Source: Larimichthys crocea (taxonomy: Eukaryota; Chordata; Actinopteri; Sciaenidae). Taken from it: DNA of 64,000 bases. Shown in pieces: positions 58,291 to 64,000 of this stretch (positions are counted from its first letter, which is position 1; every line of letters begins with the position of its first letter). The DNA lies in assembly GCF_000972845.2 (NCBI RefSeq), contig NC_040016.1:7088701-7152700 (forward strand), written 5' to 3'. Below the pieces are notes generated by a model, which saw nothing but the letters and a program-made list of their open reading frames with translations, searched no databases and was not told where the DNA came from. Both the position numbers and the translations under genes were made by a program.

Positions 58291-59414
58291 ACATATCTAT
58301 TAAGTACCGTATTTTTCATATTTTTTAAGTAAACAGGGATCTTATAGTTCAAAAACTTGATGTGATAGAGAAAAAAGAAAAGAAAATTGTGTTCCCCAGT
58401 GTTATTTATTTATTTATTTATTTCAATTTTAATCTTTTGTGTCATCTTGATTTTTGATGATTTTTTATTTATTTTTAAATCATCATGATGTTTTATCATT
58501 ATCACAAGTGTAACCAGTTTCCTGCCCTACCCTCCGCAGCAGATGATGAATGATATGCTGGTCTAAACCGTCTGACCTGTTTCAACCCGACTCCTCTGCA
58601 AGAGTAAACAGACGTGCCTTTAGACATCTGAGCCGCCAGGACATTCTCATATGAACAGACTCCCTTTTTCTATAGCTGCAGTATAAGATGCTGCTACAGA
58701 GTCATCAGGATGCAAACCCTCACATTAACACGATATCCCTCAACCCTTTTCCTCAAAATAAACGTACATAGTTTCGAATGTCGGATGCATCAATATATGT
58801 CCAGTTTACATTTACTGCCCATTAAACTCTGCTGTTAGGGTTCATGTAAGATGCTCTTACACACAGGGAGTTTATGTGTAGTTTTATGTTGGAAACAACC
58901 AGATCTGTAATCATTATTAGCAAGACATTAGCAGCCAGTGTGGTTGATCAGACAAAGAAAAGAGTGCCACCTACAGAAAGCTAATTCATCCACGTAATAG
59001 CAATGAAAAGTCACAGTATTGAACACAAAAACTGGACAAAAAGATCATCTTTATTATATATGTGTATTAACACTAAAATGCTGAGAACATTAAATAAAAT
59101 GCTGACCTACTATTTTTTCTCCTGATCTAATTTTAGGATAAACAGTATTTAGGAATGATTAGACAATAAGCGGTAATTACATATTTTGCCTTAAAGTCAC
59201 AGTCCGTGGTCCAAATGTGAACAAAATGGCAGTGATTTGAATCTCTGCTACAAAACATCAAAATCACAGAACTGGAGGATAACTCTCGCAGCAGGCTCAT
59301 CACTGCCCTTTTGCAACTAAAGCTGTAATTAGTATTTTCTGCTGCGTTTTAATGTTTGTTTACACAAGATCAATTATACGGTTTATACTAATATATTTTA
59401 AAAAAATATGATTT

Positions 59415-59610
59415 GGGTGTGCCTTTGTGGCCAGATGGTTACAGGCATGCCACATGGTCACAATCATCACTAGTTCGATTCCAGCTGACAACCTTCACTG
59501 CATGCCCCTCTTTCTGTCTCCCTTGTTTCCTGTCTGCTGTCTACATCCTTGTCTTTAATTTCCCTCAGTCTCCATGGCTACTGGACATGTCACACTCTTT
59601 GTTCCCCTTT
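59415..59610 (+). mobile_element. tRNA-derived SINE-like element
   Basis: Carries an A-box-like TGGCCAGATGG and a B-box-like AGTTCGATTCC at a tRNA-like spacing. These are followed by the CACTGCATGCCCCTCTTTCT pyrimidine tract usual in fish SINEs. Confidence 0.5.
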
Positions 59611-62600
59611 CTTTCTCTCGCAGACGTAATTATGCAGAAATCCAGACAAATGAATGTATAGATAAGTGGACAGAGAGGTAGTCCAAATAAATGGAAACAA
59701 ATTCTGTATTTTCTTTAAAAAAGTCTTCTTCTTAATTCTGTAGGCTACTACGATTTACTGGGATTGTATTTCCAAACTTTAAATAAGGCAGCAGTAATGT
59801 CATTGGATGTTAATGTAATTTACATGACAACATTGAATACCTAAGGAAGTGTTTTTGAACTTTAGACTCTTACAAACAGTGTGAATGATGTGTCTGTCGA
59901 CCCGGTGATTGACTGAAGACCCCTTTTGACTTGTCAGGATTAACTCCTACATTTAGCAGACATTCATATCTGTGTGGCCTCATCCATCATGCACAGAGCT
60001 ATTTGGTGTTGCATCTGTTTGTGGTATTTTATTGACTGCATTTATCGACAGATAATAAATTAAAGCAACAGACATTAGATCTGATGTTGAGATTATGTGT
60101 TACTGCTTTAATCATGAACAGTTGCTTGAACCTGCAGAGTTGCAGTCTATCAGCACCAGACGAGAACCAGAGGCATGTTCTGGTGTCGGTAGCCTGTGTG
60201 TGGCCAACAGGGTTTAAAATAGTTCCTGTGAAACTGATCGTCAGTGCTGAGCAGCAATGAAGGCTGCACATATCATATGTCTCCTCCGGTATTAGAGCGA
60301 GAACAACAAGACATAAGAGAGCACATAAGCAAAACAACATTTTGGATTACCTGTTGACTCATTTAAAAAGGATACACTTGTATTAGTTTCAATCAAGATC
60401 TCACCATACAGAGTAACAAACAAGACCTGATTCCTTGAGATGCACTGTTCAGTTCTATTATATTCTGTCTGGTGTTTCCACTAGATGGCATTGTTACACT
60501 TTATTGTGTAGCACCGCCCTCTGAGGACAGGCCTCCCTCAGCTGGAGATTTTCTTAATAAATTAAAAATCTAAAGTTGTCATCTGGAGCACCCTAGTCAG
60601 AATTTATAGACCCTGAATAGCAATGCGGTTTTGAGGTTGGGCTCCCATTGTGTTGATGCAGTTGTTGTGACCATGAAGTATTGATTGCATTATGAAATTC
60701 ACTTAGATGATAAGTGGTGTCTTGGAATATGTATATTCATAAACAGTAAGACCTCCATTTCTTAATGGCCATCCATTTCTTAGCAGTGCGTTGAAGCCAG
60801 AGGTAAAATTGGATTGCATTGCCAGGGGGAAAACTTTTTTTTTTTCTACTGATCTAAGCCAAGGGGAAACCAACACAATTACTTTTTTTCTTTTTCCCTA
60901 TATCACATTAAACATTTCTTACGTGGCTGACATACTGGAGGTGACACACTGAATGACAATTTATCATTTCAGTTTGTAAAGAATGAAAATATGAAGATAA
61001 CCAGCAGTTGTTTTTTTTTCATAATAACCACAAAAAATAGACAGAATATAACCTGATTCATTGTCAAGTTTAATTAATTGATGCAAGTATTTTAATATTT
61101 GTAAATTGATCTACTCATGATTTGTGTATTAAGAAGACCTTCCCAACTATAGTAAGGGGTTTAGACAACTGCTGGATGAAAGGAATTCATTTTATTTATT
61201 TATTTATTTATTTAGTTTTTGGAGATTCTTGAGGCAACATTTTGATGCGTGAAGCTTCAAAGTTGGGGGTCATCTTGGGACATGATGTAGGTACAAGTGA
61301 AGATACTTTTTGAAAGTACTCAGGCATTCACTCTAATGTATGATCAAACAATAGGATAATTCGTGGCTACACAATGATTTACCCTAAACCACACTTTTAA
61401 GGAGATTAGCATATTATTTTCAAAGAAATGATTTTAGGCAACAAATTCTATAATAGCTTCCTTTTTTAAAAGCAAATGTTAAATAGAAATAAGTGGGATG
61501 TATTTCGCCTCACCTAAAACAGCCATTCACCCAACACCCTGGACAAGTTACCAGCTCATCACAGGGCACATTTAGAGAAACAACCATTCACACTTACATT
61601 ACCACCTACAGGCAATTTAGAGTCATGTCAGTATATAAGATGTATCTATATGCAGTGCCAGTAGATGAAGCATTTTTAATTTATGCCTTAAAAAAAATTA
61701 TGTGGAAAAGCTGGAAATTCTAGTTTGTTTTTTGTTTTTTGATGAGGTGGAAAAGTTGATGTATAGCTGTTGTGCGACAAAGTGCAATGGACATAGTGAA
61801 TATATCATAAGGAAGCATCTGACTTAAACTACCACTGAAGTTTTCAGTCCATTGAAGAGACTTAAATATTGACCTGTGTGGAGTAATAACGTTGGTCGAA
61901 TTAATACATGACACATAATACCTAAGTCTTATATTTTCATCATGTCTTCCACCATTTGATTTTGATGATGAATGGACTTGGCTGCCAACTGCTCATCAGA
62001 AGTCATGTGGCGCTTTCTAGCTAAAGTGCTCATGATGATACTATGCTCTCCCAAACACGCACACTGTAGACTGACAGCACAGCCATCAGAAGCAATTTCG
62101 GGTTCAGTACTTTGCCCACGGACATTTTAATTATGTCATCTCGTTGCCCCTTTCTTTTGCTATGGTTTAATGGCACCCATCTGGAGGATTAGCGCCACCA
62201 ACTGTCTATCTTAATGCGCTCAACTCCTAATACAAGCACAACAGTAGTGGATTGAACTTCATATTCATTTGCATATTATTTTGCCCATTTTCCTGAAATG
62301 AGGTTGAGCTTTTTCCTACATTTAGATGGAAAACTGACCAATAATTGTTATGTTTTGTAATACATTTTATATAGAATACAAGTCAGTACATAAGCTCTCA
62401 CTTGTCTATTTTCCATGCTTATATTTGTATGGCTTCAAGGAAATACATATATAGAAATATATTTCAGGTGGACCACCTAATAGAATAGCCACCCTCATGA
62501 ATCTACACTAAAGGATTGTACATTTTCTCCATGGTGTAGTGATAGATGACGGGATAATAAGATAGATAACACCTTATATGTTTGAACCAAAAATAATCTC

Positions 62601-64000
62601 ACCATTATGTTCTGTTTTTCTCAGCCTCACCTTCCTCTTTTGCTTAGCTTGTTGGCCTGTCTGATACCAAACTACCCTGACAGACTACCTCAAACCACCT
62701 TCGTATCAGGCCACAGCTTTTTGGTATATATCACAGCCAACCCTAAGTACCAACAAATAAGCCCAGGCAAAGCAGTAATTCATCATGTGATGCTTGGCCC
62801 TAATATATCTTTCTGTCTTGGTCACCATAACTCTTCCTTATAGTAGCCGTTTGAGCACTGCAGTGTTACCAGGGACAGGAGTGATAACTCTGGTGTAATA
62901 ATGGACCTCTGCACAGCCATGATGATAGACGAGCCCCCCTTGTAGGAATATATTCTTAATAAAACACACTTCTTTAATAAAGGTCTTTTCTGTTGGAGGT
63001 CTTGTGAGGGAGAAAACTCAGGAAACTGAAATCCTCACAAACCTGTGTATGAATGAGCTGCCCAAGGTTATCTCTATGCAGAATAAAATGTCGCCCAATA
63101 GGAGTGAAGGAAGATGTGTGTATTTCATTGACCAGTCGCTGACACATCTGAGCCTCACAGTACCAAAGGTCGCCTTGTAAAAACCTTTTTCTTTAGTAGC
63201 CATGAAATATAGACATTCCTCTTTTGATTGAAATTATAACACTTGTTCAACTGTGGTCAATATTCAAACTAAAATTACATTTTTGAATTCAGTTTCGGTT
63301 TCAAGTGCTATGGACCATTTTGAAGTAGTTTGTAGCTTGAAGTAGCCTTGTGACTCAGCCAAAGACATCCACTATTGGCTTGACCTATTGCACACCCTAT
63401 TGACCCATCGGTATACTTAGCTAGTAATGTTATGCTGTTTGCTCCAAGATTGGAGGACACCAGCAAGCAAAGCGATCCTTAATGGACAATTACGACACCA
63501 AAGCATCTGAGATGTGAGGTGTGGTAGGTAGATTGAGTTCTATGGTGTAGATAGCAACCTAATAGCTTGCCACCAAATTGAGTGGAGATACCAAGACAAG
63601 CGGAGCCATAGGATGAACTGCAAGAACTGATCTCTGACTTTTCCTTTAGTTGCATCATCAGGTCAACATGTTAATGTGTCTAATACCTGGAAAACTAATG
63701 GCATTCCTATCAAAGTCAACATATCGTTTAAATGTACCCCCTACCCTTTAAAACATCAATTTTCATTCCATTATATTTAAGCACATGCAGTATCCCTCCA
63801 TCATTGTCAAAATATTAGGGGAAGTATGCCAAACTCTTCTACAGCCATTTCTTATTTTTGTTTTTGTTACCTTTATTTTTCTCCAGTCCTACCAAACAGC
63901 CTGATCCGCTGCAGGAGGAAATAGTGGTCATCATTTAGGCTAATATCTTAAGGTCCCCATCTCAGACTTTGCGTACGCTGAATGCCATTCATCTGCCTGT

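Larger units (their letters stand above)
42102..64000. other. Upstream flank of copy A, no gene recognised
   Basis: 22 kb of AT-rich sequence. Open frames are short and lack splice support, except the exon candidate at 47,866-47,941. It contains a 36 bp minisatellite, a Tc1-like fragment, an L1-like remnant, common fish repeats, a tRNA-derived SINE and a broken cysteine-rich gene copy. Copy A's promoter presumably lies here. Confidence 0.55.

Noticed and set aside
1..64000. CRISPR arrays, operons, prokaryotic elements, rRNA or intact tRNA genes
   Set aside because: No regularly spaced short repeats, no ribosomal sequence and no complete cloverleaf were seen. The window is clearly vertebrate nuclear DNA.

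Overview
The window is vertebrate genomic DNA, most likely from a ray-finned fish. It is AT-rich, with many small exons bounded by GT-AG sites, abundant CA/TG microsatellites, and interspersed repeats of the kind common in teleost genomes. I cannot name the species. Every protein-coding gene I can support lies on the minus strand and belongs to one family: IGFN1, the immunoglobulin-like and fibronectin type III domain-containing protein of skeletal muscle, also known as KY-interacting protein 1. Zebrafish is known to carry several tandem igfn1 genes, and this looks like the same kind of cluster.

Three head-to-tail copies are present, read from high to low coordinates. Copy A (42,064 to 22,498) is complete: 25 coding exons and about 1,544 residues. 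Copy B (18,839 to 11,786) is complete and compact: 23 coding exons and about 1,401 residues. Copy C (3,810 to 4) has its first seven coding exons here (266 codons), and the rest lies beyond the left edge. Exon boundaries were set by hand from splice signals, homology among the three copies and phase. In copies A and B the inferred phases join without a break from ATG to stop.

The shared protein layout is as follows: a short start peptide, an Ig domain, a linker, an IGFN1-specific helical module (SADKKDYE...DFRGMLKKL), two more Ig domains, a low-complexity segment that differs greatly between copies, and then a C-terminal array Ig-Ig-Fn3-Fn3-Fn3-Ig-Fn3-Ig. This is the architecture expected of a sarcomeric Z-disc or M-band associated scaffold related to myosin-binding protein C.

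The copies differ in informative ways. Copy A has a long Gly/Ala-rich exon and two extra exons that copy B lacks. Copy C has fused two exons into one. Copies B and C each use one GC-AG intron.

The intervals between genes, intron 1 of copy A, and the 22 kb upstream of copy A (42.1-64.0 kb) hold no gene I recognise. They contain decayed transposons: an L1-like reverse transcriptase, a Tc1-like fragment, MITEs, a tRNA-derived SINE and other common fish repeats. They also contain a broken copy of a cysteine-rich gene family with a 14-codon tandem duplication. Two well-formed exon candidates outside the main models, at 47.9 kb and 7.7 kb, may be upstream first exons of copies A and C.
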